64,000 nucleotides of DNA from Tetrahymena thermophila SB210 (Eukaryota; Ciliophora; Oligohymenophorea; Hymenostomatida; Tetrahymenidae): positions 868,001-932,000 of the forward strand of contig NW_002476481.1 of assembly GCF_000189635.1 (NCBI RefSeq), in the 5' to 3' direction. Below are positions 15,601 through 29,129 of this stretch, piece after piece. The notes under the pieces are model-generated. The model searched no databases and had not been told where the DNA came from. It saw only the letters and a list, made by a program, of their open reading frames with translations. A program made the position numbers and the translations under genes. Position 1 is the first letter of the stretch. Each line of letters starts with the position of its first letter.

Positions 15601-18600
15601 TTTGTGACTTAGCTTAGATTTTTTTAGAATAGAAATATAATATAATACTCTACATATTATTAAAATGTTTTACTTGATTATGATTATTTACTTAATAATA
15701 ATCAAGCTAAATTTCCTACTCAAATAAATCCCAGATTCTTCCAAGTAAATAACAATACTTTTTTGTTACTAAATGATATCAACTCTCAAGCTAATCTCTT
15801 TATAAATTAAACAATAACTTCCACTTGGATGAGAAATAATTTGAATTCAGGATACATTCGAATAGTTGAAAACGATTTGTAAAACTTACTTATCTATGCA
15901 ATTTTTGATAACGAAATAGCCATTTTAGATTTGAGTAATTCACTTATTAATTAGATAGACTAGCTTTTCCTTGCTTAAAATATTATAAAAATACTCTTTG
16001 AAAATTAAGATTAAGTTATCCTACTTTCTTAGTCATAACAAGTACTATAGCTTCAAAAAAGATAAAAATCTGTTAAAATCAATGAAATAATAGTATTAAA
16101 ATAAGGTATTGCATAGTATTTATTTGCTAATAACTTAACAACATTTTTATTTACAGATTTTTCTGGTAGTTAAAAAAATTTAAATATTGTGAACTTAAGC
16201 TATGACTCTAGTAAAAGTATTTCTGGCAATATTAGAGCTTAAATTGTTATGCCTTCCAGAATACTAAGCATTCAGCAATTAAGTAACTCTTAAGTTGTTA
16301 TTTTAATGAATAACTTGATAAAAATTTATGATTACATTCTAATCTCAGAAATTGTTTCTGTAGGTTTGGAATTTAATGTCAATTTTGGAAATATTTTAAT
16401 AGACAGTATCTACAAAAGAATATTTTTGTAAAATCACATGGTAGGAAGCTTAGTTTATGACTTTAATCTTTAAAAACATGCAAATTCTTTTATTAGTTCA
16501 TTCTCAACTAATTTGTATTTCGATGATAACTTTATTTATTCAGTCGTTTCTCACTTTGCTAACATTTATTTTAGATAAGATTTAAAGCTTTTGTTTAACT
16601 TTAGGTATTTTAATTCAACTTTAGAGTTGAAGAATATTAGATACTTAGGAGTTGGGTACTTTTTTTTGGTTGAATTTATAACTAAACTCTCTGTTTATGA
16701 ATTTTCTCCATTTGTTTCTCTTCCTACAGAAAAAGCATTTTTGCAAATTAATTAGTTTTCAATAATAGCATTTTCTTTTGTAAAAATCTAAGAAAATGAG
16801 AATAGCAGCAATGAATATTAACTTAATATTAACGGATTTACTTTAGAAGGAATGTTTTTGTATAGACTTGCTTTAGATATATACAGCCAGCAATAAACTT
16901 AATCATGCTCTTTAAATTATTAACTATAGTAATTTAATTACTAAGATGATACTTCTCTCAACTAAATGAGCTCTTATCTTATTAGTTAGTAAAGAAAACT
17001 TAAAGGTATAACAATAAATATATCTAAATACTAAAATTTATACCTCCCAAAACTTTAATAAAATGTTTTGAATAATATATTCTAACTAATCATCGCACCA
17101 AAAGAACAAAATATTATTGTTTATATCAAGGATCCATTTAATATTCAACAAGGTGTTTCTTTTATTTAAATAAAGAATTTAGAAATGCAAACTGCACCTC
17201 AAAATTATTAAAATTACTTGTAAAATAATGATATTCAAACTAATCTCACTATAAATAATATAATTTTCCCTGATATAAAATAAGTTTTACTCGAAAATAT
17301 CACATTAACAGAGGCAAGTGTGTAAATTAATAATGTATAAACATTGGTTATTTAAAAAATAAATTTGTAGCACTATGAAAACTAAACATTGCCAACAATA
17401 ACTTAGATTAATATAACAAATATCAGTATGGTTATTATTACAGAAGTAAATTTAATTTCATGCAAATTTAATTTAGGACGTCCTTTAATAGTTCTTTAAA
17501 ATATAGAAAAACTGCAAATCAATAATATAAATGTAATTAATTGTGATTGCTCTGGATTTGATTAACTTTTACTTATAAATTAAGTATAAAATGTAACTTT
17601 GAAAAATATTTAAATATCTTAAACTAACTTCATTTAATAATCTTCCTTTGTCATTTCATCAACTTAGTTTGTTAATATACAACTGCTTTCATTGTATCAG
17701 ATAATATATAATAACCAAATACCTTAGTTAAGATAATTTCAAACTAAAAATACTAGTAGTTTCATATAAAAAATATTCTACTTTTCAAATAATAAAAAAG
17801 TAAATATTGACGACATTTAAATTAATGATTTTAATATTAATAGCTCAAATTAGTTTTCTATTTTTGATTTTGAACTTGTTTATGAATCACTAAGCATAAA
17901 TAAAAGTTCTATTTAAAATGTAAATATTTAGAATGATCAAGATGGCACAATATTTACTAATTTAGGAGTTTGCAGTACTTACCTACAATCAATATAACTT
18001 CAATAAATTAAAAATATGAGATACTTACTTCTTTCATCTTATCAAGTTTCAGATATATAAATCATACTATGCAAAAACTTAACCATAACTAATTTAAAAG
18101 TAAATACCTCTTAGATTGTCCAGTAATCTTTCATTTAAATTACTTCTGACATTATTATTTTAGACTAAATCCAGTTTACAGATATAAATGTTTTGCTAAC
18201 TGATGCTTTATAATAATTTTCCCTCATAAATTTAGCTGCTGATGAATCAATATTGCTTTAAAATTCAAATTTTAGCTCAATAGAAAATTCTTTAAGTAGT
18301 ACTATTTTAGTTTAAAATTCATAAAATGTAAATATTTTAAATACAATTTATTAATAACTTTCTACAAATGGACCTTCTTCTTCAGCTTTGAAGATTCTTG
18401 ATTCATAAAATGTTATTATTATGTCTAATGCAGTATCTTAATGTTAATCTTTATAAGGTTCTGGAGCAATTTAAATTATTAATTGCAAGTAAGTAACAAT
18501 TCAAAAAAATACTTTTTCACAAATCTCTTCAAAAAAAGGAAATGGAGGTGTTATTTATATATAAAATAGCTAAATTAGTAGCTTCGAATACAATTTATTT

Positions 18601-21600
18601 ACTTCTAATACAGCAACTTTAGGATCAGGAGGAGCGATCTATTGTGAAAATAGTAATTTTAATATTTTTAACTCCAACTAATATATAAAGAACTAAGCTC
18701 TTTAAGGTTCAGGTGGAGCTGTATTGCTAAATAATTGCGACATTTTAAAAATTTAAAACAATACATTCAACTAAAATTTGGCATTTATTGGAGGAGGTAT
18801 CAGATACATTAATCTTTAACCTTTGGTGATAATGTAAAGTGGAGTTAGCTTTTTAAAAAAAAATAATTAATTTTACAAAAATAATGCTACTTCATATGGA
18901 ATAAATGTTGGATCATATCCTAAGTTTTTAAATATGAAAAACAAAAATAATTAAGCTTTAGAATAAAATATTCTAGATAATGTACAAAGTGGATATAAAT
19001 CGCCAATACCTATATTAATTAGATTTATTGATGAGGAAATGAGAGAAGTTTCATTTGTTAATTTGTAGCTATATCCTTAACTCAGCTAAGACATTTTAGA
19101 AGAAATGTCAATTTACATACTCTAAGCAGAAAGCAGTAATATTGGTTTATTAGGAGACTTAAGGCAAGTATATTCTTTAACGCATTTTGCATTTATTTTT
19201 GACTTGTCCTATTCTTATTAGCCTTCATCTAGTGCTATTTTAAATATAAAGTCTGCTTAGCTCCTTCCTTAATTTTAGACAGATATTTAGTAAGTAATAT
19301 AATCAAGATATAATCTTCCAATTACTGTCAATTTCAGAAAGTGTTAAATTGGAGAAATACTCTAACAATCTGGAAATTACACCTTATGTTACGAATGCGG
19401 ATAAGGTACAAAATTGTTAATAAAATATGCACTTAATTTAAAACAAATCAACTAATTATTTATTTATTCAATTTTATCTCTCTTTTTTTTAAAAATATAA
19501 AATTTATTAAAGATGAATTAATAAAAATAATTTTTAATTTTTGAATACTATCAATCCCCATTAATTAAACGTCAAAGACGTTAAGTAAGGGTAAAGGATT
19601 CTTTCTTTAATTAATGAAATAGTTTAATTTTTTTAAAGGATATAAAAAGAAAAAGTTTAAAATAAACTATCTAAAAATTTTTGAAAATTAATTGATTTAT
19701 AATTATATTTATGAAAAAAGGTTTCTACAGCATTATAGATCCATACTCTGCTCAAAGCATTAATTGTAAGAGATGTCCTGTTGGTTCAATTGCCTGTTAA
19801 AGTTCTTAAATATAAGTTTAAAATGGATATTGGAGAACAGGTAATCTTTCAGATGTGATAATTTAATGCTAGTAATCTTAATTTTGCATACCAGAAGACC
19901 CTTAATCGAAAAACGGATGCTTAAAGGGTCATATAGGACCAATTTGTTATGAATGTGATGTTAATGGCGAAATATGGGGTACTTAGTACTCTAAGTCCAA
20001 TTAAGTGTGCAATGATTGTGTACATTTTTATTCTGCATTGAATATTATTTTAATATTTCTGATTTTTGCTTTTATTTTAATTCAAATCTATACTAAAATT
20101 AATAATGAAATGGTTCTAATAAGAAAATATATCATGGCTAAATATTTATCAAAATTAAGATTTGTTTCTCCTAACCTTTAAAGAACCTAAACTTCTTAAT
20201 CTTCTTTTATTAAAATATTAATTAACTACTTTTAATTTCTAGGAATTGTTAACAGTTTAAACATAACATTGCCAACTTATTTTACGTTTTTTAACTTAAC
20301 TGGGGGAGATACCTCTTAAATTACAATCTATTCTATTGATTGTTTACTATTTTCTAAAAATTTAGCAGTTCCAAATTATATAGTCCGCTTGTTATGGATC
20401 AACTTTTAACCAATTGCCTTATTTATAGTTATTTAACTTTTTAGCTATATTTTCGAAAAAAATACTTCTCACTCTTCGAGATAGGCTGTTTACACAAACA
20501 TCATTAATATATACTTATTTTTTCAGCCTTCTGTTGTTAAAGTTATAACCTAATCTCTATCATGCTAGGAAATTGGCTCATAGTCTTACATATCTTCTGA
20601 TTTAAATTATACATGCTTAGAGAGGGAGCATATGAAGTACATATATATCTGCATTTTACCTTTAGGATTAATTTGGATAGTTTTAATTCCTCTCTTTTTA
20701 TTTGTAAGGATAAGAAATTATAAGCAAAAAATGCATACCATTAAAATACTCTTTAGATATGGTTATCTATATCAGGTATTTATATTAAATTATAACAAAT
20801 ATAAATGAATATTTTAAATAATTTAAATAAAAGATATACTAATTCTAAATAAATTAATTATTTTATTTTAATTAAACCTTTTTTTATAAAAGGAATATGT
20901 AGATGACAAATATTACTGGGATTTGGCAAGATTAATTATTCGTTCTACAGGTATAATCGCTATTAATATTTTTAACTTTTAAATCACTTTTAAGAGTACT
21001 GTTTTATTTGGGGTTATGTTCTTATTTTTACTCCTTTAGAAAAAATTAAAGCCATTTATTTTGTAAAAATTTAATAATCTTGAGCAGGAATCTACTTTCT
21101 TAGTAATAATAACTATTTATTTGCTTTTTGTTGGAAGTCTCTCAGATAACTATATAATTTCTTACATAGTCACTTTCATTATAGGAATTTTAAACTTTTA
21201 GTTTGTTTTAAAAATGTTGTAGCTAATATTAATATAGTCTATTCCAGCAGAAGAAAAAGATAGAAATATATTTTAAAAACTTATTTTCAAGATAAAATAA
21301 AAATTTCCTTCTTACTTTTAATGGATTAAAATTGGGCATTCATATAATTGTAGTCCTTTTAAAAACTGGAAAAAAGTTTCAGAAGTGATGAAAACTATTA
21401 AAGAAGAGTTAAATTAAAATGAATTTAGTTTCAGGTAGAAAATAAGTCTTAGCACTGCAGGAAATAGAATTTCATTAGGAATGAGTTAAATATTAAAAAA
21501 AAATTAAAAATTAATAAAGTAAAATAGTAAAGATTCATTAGACTCTCATATTACCACAGTAATTAAATTTTTATTTTAATAAAATATACAATTTTATATT

Positions 21601-21668
21601 TTAAAAACAAACTTTAGAAGTCATAAACAAAAGAAAAATCAAAGTTTTAGAAATTTGATTTCAAATGA
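9629..21668 (+). CDS. Giant multi-domain membrane protein, copy B (apparently complete)
   Basis: Starts at ATG 9629 with a hydrophobic signal peptide (MIIIFKLLILIQPILSQ) and about 100 residues rich in CxxC pairs, like furin or variable-surface-protein repeats. Supported introns include 9947-9998, 10368-10426 and 12883-12947. The last joins the first 3.3 kb to the block that duplicates the window start, so 9.6-21.7 kb reads as one gene rather than two. After 12,948 the order matches copy A: propeller-like repeats, beta-helix (to about 18.9 kb), Cys-rich segment with a long intron (about 19,408-19,718), membrane helices (about 20.0-21.3 kb) and basic tail, with stop TGA 21666-21668. The protein probably exceeds 3,000 residues. 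It likely sits in the plasma membrane with a large extracellular part. Exon boundaries between about 10.65 and 11.37 kb are unresolved. No function is known to me for this architecture. Confidence 0.78.
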
Positions 21669-21840
21669 GATTTTGGTTGAAAAGTACTATTTAGATTTCT
21701 ATATTATTGAAAATTATTCTCACGAAAAACCAAATTAGAATTAATAAACTATTAATTTAATCAGTAATTTCTAGATTATAAAAAATATAAGATATTAAAG
21801 CTCGTAAATTTAATAAAATAAAATAAACTTTTTATATGTT
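12955..21840 (+). repeat. Tandem duplication, right copy
   Basis: Partner of the block at 1-8945, in the same orientation. The offset is about 12.95 kb at the left and 12.88 kb at the right, so net indels are small. Introns are somewhat more diverged than exons, for example around 480-540 versus 13,430-13,500. Confidence 0.9.
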
Positions 21841-23085
21841 TGTTAAAAGCTTTTAAAATACATAGTTTTAAATAAAAATAACAATTTTAATGATAAAATC
21901 ATTTCTAATTCCATTATTGTATAAAATTTAATACTTTTCTTGCTAGAAATCTATTAATTTAATAAAAATTTAAGCACTTATTTTATTTCCTCATTATTTA
22001 AGACTTTCATTATTTTCATGAAAATTGGTCTTATTCAAATTAAAAAAAAAAAATTAACCTAAATACATACTTGAGAAATTACAGTAAAAAGAATTTATTT
22101 AAAAATCATAGAAAAATCTTTTTATTATAATTTAACAATATTTTCAAAATTTCCATCTATTTATTATTTTTACAAAAATAGTTTTCTTATTTTCATTTAA
22201 TGAATACCTCAATAAAAGATATTTAGAAATGAATTTTTAATATATTCAATAAAGTTAATTTATTATTATTATTTCAAAATTTTATTAATTTTTTATTTAA
22301 ATTTTTAATTTTTTTTTATATGTTTTTGAATTAGTTTAATTTTATTTAAAACATTAAATAAAATTAACAAATTTGTCTAATTTAAAAGCTATATCATATA
22401 GATATATTATTATACATGTAAAAAAATCATAAACTGATTTTGTTTGTTTAATTATACAAATTTTATAAATTTATTGATCTATTTCAAAGATAAATGATGT
22501 TTACTTAATAGATATTGTCGAGATGATTTATCAATTTAATAATCATCCCAAATTTAAAAATTCAAAATTGATGAATATTATTTTTGATAAAACTTAAATA
22601 TATAATTTGATAAATTAAAATTTGATATGATATTTATTTATTTATTGAAAATTTGAGAAACTTTATACACTATTATTATTATATTATTAAAAATCGAAAG
22701 AAAAAATTAAGTGGGAATGATAAATGTAAGTAATTAATATAAGTAAATAAATAACTATAAACAAATATTCTCAATATCTTAAGTATAATCTTATTAAAGC
22801 ATATTTCGAATGATTTAATTTCAAAGATTTTAATAGCATGCATTTATTGTATTTTAGCACTAAAATATTATTTCAAAAGAAATTAAAAAGCATATACTTA
22901 CTTATGAATATCAAATAAAAAATAGTCAGGGACTATTAAAAAAGATATAGATTGATTAATAAATAAATAGATAGATATATAGATAAATAGAACTATAAGT
23001 CTGCAAAATATCAAAATATAATTTATTTATCAATCAAATTAAAGCATTTAGATTTATAAACCGATAAAAATAGCAATAGGAAAAA
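21669..23085. other. Gene-free AT-rich spacer
   Basis: Homopolymer runs and AT-rich sequence with short GATA/TAGA runs near 22,965-22,990. Nothing resembling an exon, RNA gene or mobile element was seen on either strand. Confidence 0.55.
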
Positions 23086-25120
23086 ATGATTTAAAACTCT
23101 TAGGTTATAGGTATGATTATATAATGAAATCAATCTAGGATTATACTATTATTAAAATTAATACTAGGATTAAGCTATAATAATTTATAATACTCTTCCA
23201 ATCCTTATTAATCAGTGATAAAACCAGATTAAATCAATGGGACAACATTAAGTTATGCAGAACAAAATCAACAATATAATAGTTAAATATAGGCTAACAG
23301 CCTTAGTTAGGTAGCTCCTGTGACCTAAAAACCTGATATATATGGAGTTTAGAGTTATAGTTATGTAACTAATTCTTAATTCAATGCTCAATAGCCTAAA
23401 GCATATGCTATTTCAGAATATAACACTTATAACTCTCAAATTGAACCAATTAAACAAATTAGACAAACTCAACCAGCAAGCGAAGCTAATCCAATCATAG
23501 CTTCAACTCAATTTACTTTAAATTAAAATGCAATGTAATCATAATAAAAACATATTGAAATTTAAAATTTATTAACTTTAAATCTAAAAAAACAGAAATT
23601 AACAAGAACAATTAGATTTAGATTAATGGAAGCCAAAAAACAGTGTGCATCAAGTAAGAATTCATTTAAGAGATTTAGCTAATGCAATTAATTTAATTTT
23701 TTATTAAAAAGTTTGATTAACAAGTTAACAAGTCTCCTTTGAAAGTCAGCACTACTCCAAATAATGGACTTTCTCCTTATCTCAGTACAAATTAGCAACC
23801 ATAGTAATTATAATGAAATATCTTTTATTTATTTTTTATTGATTAATTTGTATTTTATTTTAACAGCTTCGTAACATAAATTGAAGAAAATAACTTCGAG
23901 TCTATTTTGAATGGAAAAAATAATGAAATAGAATACTGGAAATAAAAATGCACAAAAGTTCAAAAGCAAGTAAAAATAATTTAAAATATTATCTTCATAT
24001 TAAGAACTTTGTTTTTTGACAACAAAAAGTTGGAAGAATCAGACGTAAAGTTAAATTATTTAAGCATTCAATATGATAATTTACGCTCTCAATATTTGAC
24101 CTTGCAAGAAAGTCTAGATTCTTAGAAGTTAGTTTTGCAACAAGAAGTAAAAATAATTTATAATTTTTAAAAAGCTAATCTGAATGTTTTTCATTTAAAT
24201 TTAATGATTAAATTCAAAGAAAATATAATTTCTAAGATAGAAAATAAGTAAATTTTTTTAAAAAAGATTGAATAGAAAGAAATGATAATAAAGAATTTGC
24301 AATAACAAAATGGAACTTTAAAGTAAGAAGATTATTTCTTTATGATGATATAAATACTTGTTTTATATATATATATATTTTATATATTATACGAGCTAAT
24401 AACTAACTATTTTATTTAACTAATTTTATAAATATAAAGCGATATGTATACTAAGGCAACAAACGATTATGCAGCAAGTAATTAGTAGAAAATAGAGCAA
24501 GATTTGAAAATATCTGAACTGCAAAGACAGATTTAAGAATTTTGTAATTCATTTATTATTATTATTATTATTGTTTTTTTTAAGTTTTTAATATTTTCAC
24601 AATTGCATCTTTTCTCTTATTCATTCATTAATTTATTAATTTACTTACACATTCGCTAATCTAACTAAATTAAACTAATTCATATTTTAACTATATAGAG
24701 CTCAAGAACCAAAATATAGAATAGGATGAAGTGATTAAAAGAGCTGCAAGACCTATCTTTGAAAATAAGCATAGTGTTACCAGCTCACGTGTTGTTGTAG
24801 TAGATAATCACTTAAAATAAGGAGGTAGTATGTAACATGAATCTGAAATTGTCAAAGCCTAGTTTGAAATGATTGACAGATAAAACAGCCTCATCGAATA
24901 CTAAAAGCAATAAATAATGTAACTAATTCTCTTTGAGATTTAATTTCATTTATCTTATAATATACTTATTTATGTATCTAAATATGTATCAATAGGGAAA
25001 AGGATTAAAGAATCGCTAATCTCCAGCAATAACTATGGTAAATATAATTTATTTTTATTTCTTTTAAGTCATCTAACTAATTTACTAAATGTATCAATTG
25101 TCAATTTATTATTATTATTG

Positions 25121-25151
<31 letters not shown>

Positions 25152-25206
25152 TAGGGATCTCTAAGAAATGGTAAACTCCTCTAAAGGAAAGAGTGTCTTC
25201 TGTTGA
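23086..25206 (+). CDS. Gln-rich coiled-coil protein, unrecognised
   Basis: The gene opens with a 25-nt exon (ATG 23086) and a 57-nt intron (23111-23167). About eight further exons follow, separated by AT-rich introns. The N-terminal ~160 residues are low-complexity, rich in Gln, Asn, Ser and Tyr. The remainder is predicted coiled coil, with runs such as NFESILNGKNNEIEYWKQK, LTLQESLDSQKLVLQQE, IEQKEMIIKNLQQQNGTLK and DLKISELQRQIQEF. The last exon joins MEKDQRIANLQQQLW to DLQEMVNSSKGKSVFC and stops at TGA 25204-25206. Internal introns were placed by choosing GT..AG pairs that keep the heptad frame open. There is no membrane segment or signal peptide. The layout suggests a cytoskeletal or scaffold protein, but I recognise no family. 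It converges on the CCCH gene about 360 bp downstream. Confidence 0.7.
25121..25152. repeat. (TTTA)n simple repeat in an intron
   Basis: About eight TTTA units lie immediately before the acceptor of the last exon of the coiled-coil gene. Confidence 0.85.
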
Positions 25207-25569
25207 GAACAAATATAATATAGATTTTTTATTTTAAATTTTATAAATTAAAATTATTTTTTCTTATATCTCACTCGATGTTGTTTATGTCTATCTGTTT
25301 TTTTATAAATAATTGTTAATAAAATCATATTTAATTTAATATTATTAAAACTTAATTTATTAGAGTTACAAAATTATTAATTTGATTATTTCTGAAAGAG
25401 GAAAAGTAAAGATTTTTTATGGATTTTTCTATTTGCTTTTGTTAGTTTTTATTGATTAATTTTTATGAGCTTTTTACTTTTTTGATTGTAAAAAATATGA
25501 GAAATTTATAGAAAATTTAGATAAATGATGTATGAATGAATGAATGAATATTGAATGATATTTTAATAA

Positions 25570-27632
25570 TCATTACTGCTCTCTTTTTATAAATAGTAAA
25601 TAAGTATAAAATTAATGTTAGTTACCCAAGTGTTTTTAAAGATGATCGCATTTTAATTCTCTTCTGAAAAAATGTCTTATATTTATTTCTGTTTTTGAAG
25701 CGCTTCTGCTTCAGATTGTCTTTTTTCAGATGAGCCTTCATTTTTTGCTTGCTGAATGGTTGGTTCAATATTATAGTTATTGAATATTTAATTAATTTCA
25801 TTAAAAGATTGGAAGTCTTGCTAGTCGGAAATTTAATCTTAATTAAAAATCTTCTAATCATAATCTTGATATAAGAAATTATTAGAAAAGCCTTATTAAT
25901 TAATTGAACCCATGTTGTTAATATAAGATGGTGATGATGATTTTTCTTTTCTTCCGCAATCGCTGTTATCATTACTGCTGCAGTTAGAGCTAGTAGTACT
26001 TCCATTTTAGCACTAATTGAATGAGGAAATGTCTTTATAAGTGCTGTAGCTGTTTTAAGCTTCTTGACTGCTACTTCCATTTCCTTAATTACTATTGCTT
26101 GTGCCTGTTGATGAAATACTCTTATGATTTGCATGCAGAGAATTATGGTAATTCTCAGATTTGTGGCTGCTATACTATTATGAGGTTTAAGAGATTACCT
26201 TCTCATTTAAACTGATTTGTTTGCTAGATGAAGGAGGACTGTTGTCATTACTTTGTTAGTTTCCATTCATATAAGCATTCTGAGTATCAAGAGAGAATCC
26301 TTCGAAAGAATAATGCTAAAAAAAGTTTGACTAATTATATCCTAACTAATCTTGCTTGTACTTTGTTTCCATTATTCCTTTGTAGTATTCATTGTATTTC
26401 TTAATTGTACTCAGAATGAGTTACTTATCCTAGATTGTGCGCTATGGATCTTCGAATATTTTAAGCAGAATTGAATGGGCACTTTCTATTTTATCTTGAT
26501 TTAAAGAGTATTATGCGTCGTCTAGTTGTTAAAGGACAATATGGTTTGAAGTAAAACCATACTTTAATTCATTAATAACATCTGTGATATTATTCTTGAA
26601 AAATTCTAAATTATTTTGTTATTCAATAGACTCTTTGCGCATTTACTCTTTTTGCATTTCGTTTAACTAAATTTAGTTCTATTAAGGGAAAGCATTAATA
26701 TTATTTAATGTTACACCAGGAGTTAATAGCTCTTGATTTCCATGAGCAAAGGAGCATTTCTCTGAATTTTTACAATATCCATTGTCATAGTAGCGACATT
26801 TTATGGTTTTAAAATTAGTGATCTGTATCTTCTGCCCTACTAAAACGTTAGGAGGGAGTGGGTCTTATGGATCCCTCAATTCTTTATCACTATGAGCAAA
26901 ATTGCATTTTTCTCCCATAGTGCAGTTGCCACTTAAAAAGTGTCTGCACTTATGGGTTTTGTATCTAAACTGCTACTAATTACCATTAGAGGAGGAAGAT
27001 GTTGAGGATGAAGATGATGTAGAACTTGAACCTGATTAATGATTGTGCTAATTCTAGAGTTACTGTTTTAATTATTGTTATTATTATTGCTTGCTATTAT
27101 GCTATTGTTATTGTTATTGCTATTGATGTAAAGTATTCTAAGAAGCTTAACTTTACTGCTGCAGTTGTTATTAGTAGGTAGTAAATTAGTCATTAGTTTG
27201 CATTAAATTATTGGTAATATTCTAACTAAATTAACTGATTTGGTTCTATCCGCATTTGTTGGTTTGCTTGTTGTTGAAAGAATAAAAGTTTTTTTCTTTA
27301 GCCATTTGTGCTGCAAATGAATTTGGATGAGGAACTAATTAAAAGTTTTAATTAAACTAAGAGTTATTATTTTTTTAATAATTAACCGATTATTGCTGCA
27401 CAGATGAAGAAATTTACGCACCCATCAACCCGCTGCTGCTTCCTTGATTACTCCCGTTAAGGTATGCATTAGAATTATAATTATTTTTCAGATTCTGAGA
27501 TGAACCTGGAGAGTTTTGATTTGAAGACTGCTGTGATGCAGTTGAATTATTAGACATTATTTAAAATTGCATCATTAGAGGGTAATTCTACCCTTAATTC
27601 TGGATAGATTGCTGCTTCTACAGCTGCTACAT
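25570..27632 (-). CDS. CCCH-type zinc-finger protein with Q/N/S-rich flanks
   Basis: Read on the minus strand, one long exon encodes two tandem CCCH fingers: KCRHFLSGNCTMGEKCNFAH and KCRYYDNGYCKNSEKCSFAH. Both have C-x7-C-x5-C-x3-H spacing and lie near residues 228-247 and 277-296. Such fingers usually bind RNA. The ~220 residues before them are Gln/Asn/Ser-rich, including a run mixing CAA, TAA and TAG codons. The C-terminal half is Ser/Asn/Gln-rich too, with a short predicted helical stretch between. The start is the first in-frame ATG (27632); ATG 27557 (MSNNSTASQQ) is an alternative. The 3' end is uncertain. The frame stays open far downstream, but a short intron from the GTAACT donor at about 25,626 would lead straight to a TGA at 25570-25572. 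A role in mRNA binding or decay is inferred from the fingers only. Confidence 0.8.
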
Positions 27633-29129
27633 GGTTTTTGAAAAAATTAGAGTTCCTTTCTCTAACTAATTGTTCAAGAAATAGTTTAATTTATTGTGAG
27701 TTTTTTACTATTTTTCTATTTTTTGAGTTTAATTCTGATTTATAACTATCTTCTTCTCTACCTCTTGAGATTAACTCTTCTCTCCTTCTCTATTATTCTT
27801 CTTTCTATTTATTTTTTTTTTTTTTTGAGTTTTTATTTGAATATTAATATTAATGTTTAATAAGTATCTAATCTTTTTCCCTTTTGTTATTATTGTTTTA
27901 AACAAATGATAATAATTATTAACCTTTCCAATATAATAATAATTATCATGAACGCTTTGAACTCAAATTATAATCAAAAATTGATTAAAACTAAAATAAA
28001 AAGCAAGTAAAAGAGACTGGGAGATATGAATCAAGCAAGCAAGCATCAAAAAATAATCAAATCAGATGAAAAAATAGAAGGGAGGGAGTTAAGAATTAAA
28101 AATTTTTTTACACCTTTTTTAATAAAAAATATTCTCTCAAAATTTCTAACTTTTTACCTTTGAATTCAAAAATAATTCTGAATTAATGACTATTAATCAA
28201 CCTATCTCCCAAATCAATCGCATACCTCCAAATAAATATAAACCTGAAAAAAATTATTATGTATGCTAGTATTACTTTCTGATAAGCTAAACTAACTACT
28301 AAGTATTAAAAGCAAATAATACTTTTTTGAGAATTCATTTTAATTATATATATTCAAAGTATTTTAAACAAATACACCTAATAATTAATTAGTGAAAGTT
28401 GATAATTTACTCAAGAATTTTTAATTAAAAGTCTAAATAAAATTTTCCCCTATCAAACTAAAAACAAACATTTTTCTTAAACATTTATTCTTTTTTAATA
28501 ACATCATATGTCTCGATTCGATTGATTTGATGAAAAAAAATTAGAAGGACGCACAAAATCATTACCTAAATTTAGATAACTAAATAAACTAATAAACAAA
28601 ACTAATAACTGACAAAATTCTATTTAAATTTCTATCTATTTCTACGTAGATTAAAATTTTTAAAATCTTAAAAGAAACATCAAAAATAAAAATTTTGATT
28701 ACTTCATTAAATATAACATTTTTTTTGATTTGTTTTATTTTATGATTTTTTTTCTTCCAGATTTAAAATTTTAAAATGCGACAATCGTTTTTGTTAAACA
28801 ATAGAAAAAAGAAACAAAGATATTTATTTTAATAGTTTAAATATATGGTAATAAATTTAGATTTTTTGCAAAAAATAATCTATTATTAGTGTAAAATCCT
28901 TAAGTAATGATTATGAATCTCCAATGAAATAAAAAATATTCAAATATTTTTTGTATAAATTACTAATTCAAATTAAAATTCTGTAAAAGAACAATTCATA
29001 CTTTAAAAATAAATAATTAATTATTGTACTTTATTAACTAATTACAAATTTTTATATCAAAGAAATAAATTATGATCCATCATCTAAAAAGACTCAATAA
29101 ATTATATTTAATTATTGATTATAAAAATA
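27633..29129. other. Spacer upstream of the CCCH gene
   Basis: On the minus strand the ~200 bases before ATG 27632 are purine-rich and could be a leader; the frame is open there but holds no earlier ATG. An imperfect AT inverted repeat spans about 27,907-27,951. The rest is featureless AT-rich DNA. Confidence 0.5.

Noticed and set aside
25622-26134. Alternative minus-strand frame free of TAA and TAG inside the CCCH gene.
   Set aside because: It is out of phase with the two zinc fingers. The finger frame continues through here with normal Gln/Ser/Asn composition.
27907-27951. AT-rich inverted repeat upstream of the CCCH gene.
   Set aside because: It is imperfect and made only of ATAAT-type words, so it is expected by chance at this base composition.
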